Shown: piece by piece, positions 63,871 to 64,000 of the stretch
Numbering within the stretch: position 1 is the stretch's first letter
Layout of the letters: each line of letters begins with the position of its first letter
Source of the DNA: Protula sp. h YS-2021
Lineage: Eukaryota; Annelida; Polychaeta; Sabellida; Serpulidae
Length of the DNA stretch: 64,000 bases
Assembly: GCA_949752745.1 (NCBI GenBank)
Contig: OX457028.1
Span: 20,630,352 to 20,694,351, forward strand
Direction: 5' to 3'
The notes under the pieces: generated by a model
Databases searched by the model: none
The model's input: only the letters and a program-made list of their open reading frames with translations
What the model was told of the DNA's origin: nothing
Program-made: the position numbers and the translations under genes

Positions 63871-64000
63871 CTGTTTTTTTTTAATAATTTTATCTGGGTT
63901 CATTCGCGCTAACTTTAAGCACGTTGCTGATAAAGTATGTCTTTAAAGCTTGAACATGTTGCACCCCGCCGAAACGGTGTTGGTTTGATACGTCTTCTAA

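Overview
The window is repeat-rich, AT-rich metazoan DNA. Phase-consistent GT-AG introns, tRNA-derived SINEs, MITEs and zinc-finger/tyrosine-recombinase genes point to an aquatic invertebrate; a bivalve-like mollusc is my best guess, not proven.

Two related genes dominate the coding content, both on the + strand. Gene A (1-3322) is cut by the left edge. Gene B (20946-31195) can be assembled from 11 exons into one 1,633-codon frame. Both encode zinc finger(s), a tyrosine recombinase-like domain (Arg...LRKH...GHD...DYYR) and two successive SANT/Myb-like modules at the C-terminus. Gene B also starts with a PWWP-like domain and carries eight copies of a 23-residue repeat. Almost every intron is phase 1. 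Gene A has a one-base frameshift in an A-rich run. A single-exon 134-codon ORF (37785-38189) with a decayed tandem copy, a 68-residue two-exon ORF (55515-55768) and a broken SGNH-hydrolase-like remnant near the right edge are the other coding candidates.

Layout: 1-3322 gene A; 3323-8530 higher-order satellite that has incorporated the 3' end of gene A, interrupted by a 606-bp tandem repeat; 9333-9476 (TA)n(TG)n; about 10.1-18.75 kb array of roughly 927-bp units; 18.75-38.6 kb gene B with MITEs and a SINE in its introns, then three further tandem arrays and the 134-codon ORF; about 38.6-48.4 kb the same satellite in inverted orientation; 49.3-54.7 kb a 5.4-kb imperfect palindrome with microsatellites at its tips; 55.5 kb small gene; 59.97-63.36 kb a third palindrome whose centre is an AACATGTT-based array and whose ends carry repeated TGACGTCA and CACGTG sites.

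The most striking architecture is a recombinase-like gene enclosed by 8-kb mirror-image satellite arms, followed by two further large palindromes. Whether gene B is a domesticated host nuclear protein that happens to sit between satellites, or cargo/enzyme of a very large element, cannot be settled from sequence alone. No rRNA genes, intact tRNA genes or CRISPR arrays were recognised.
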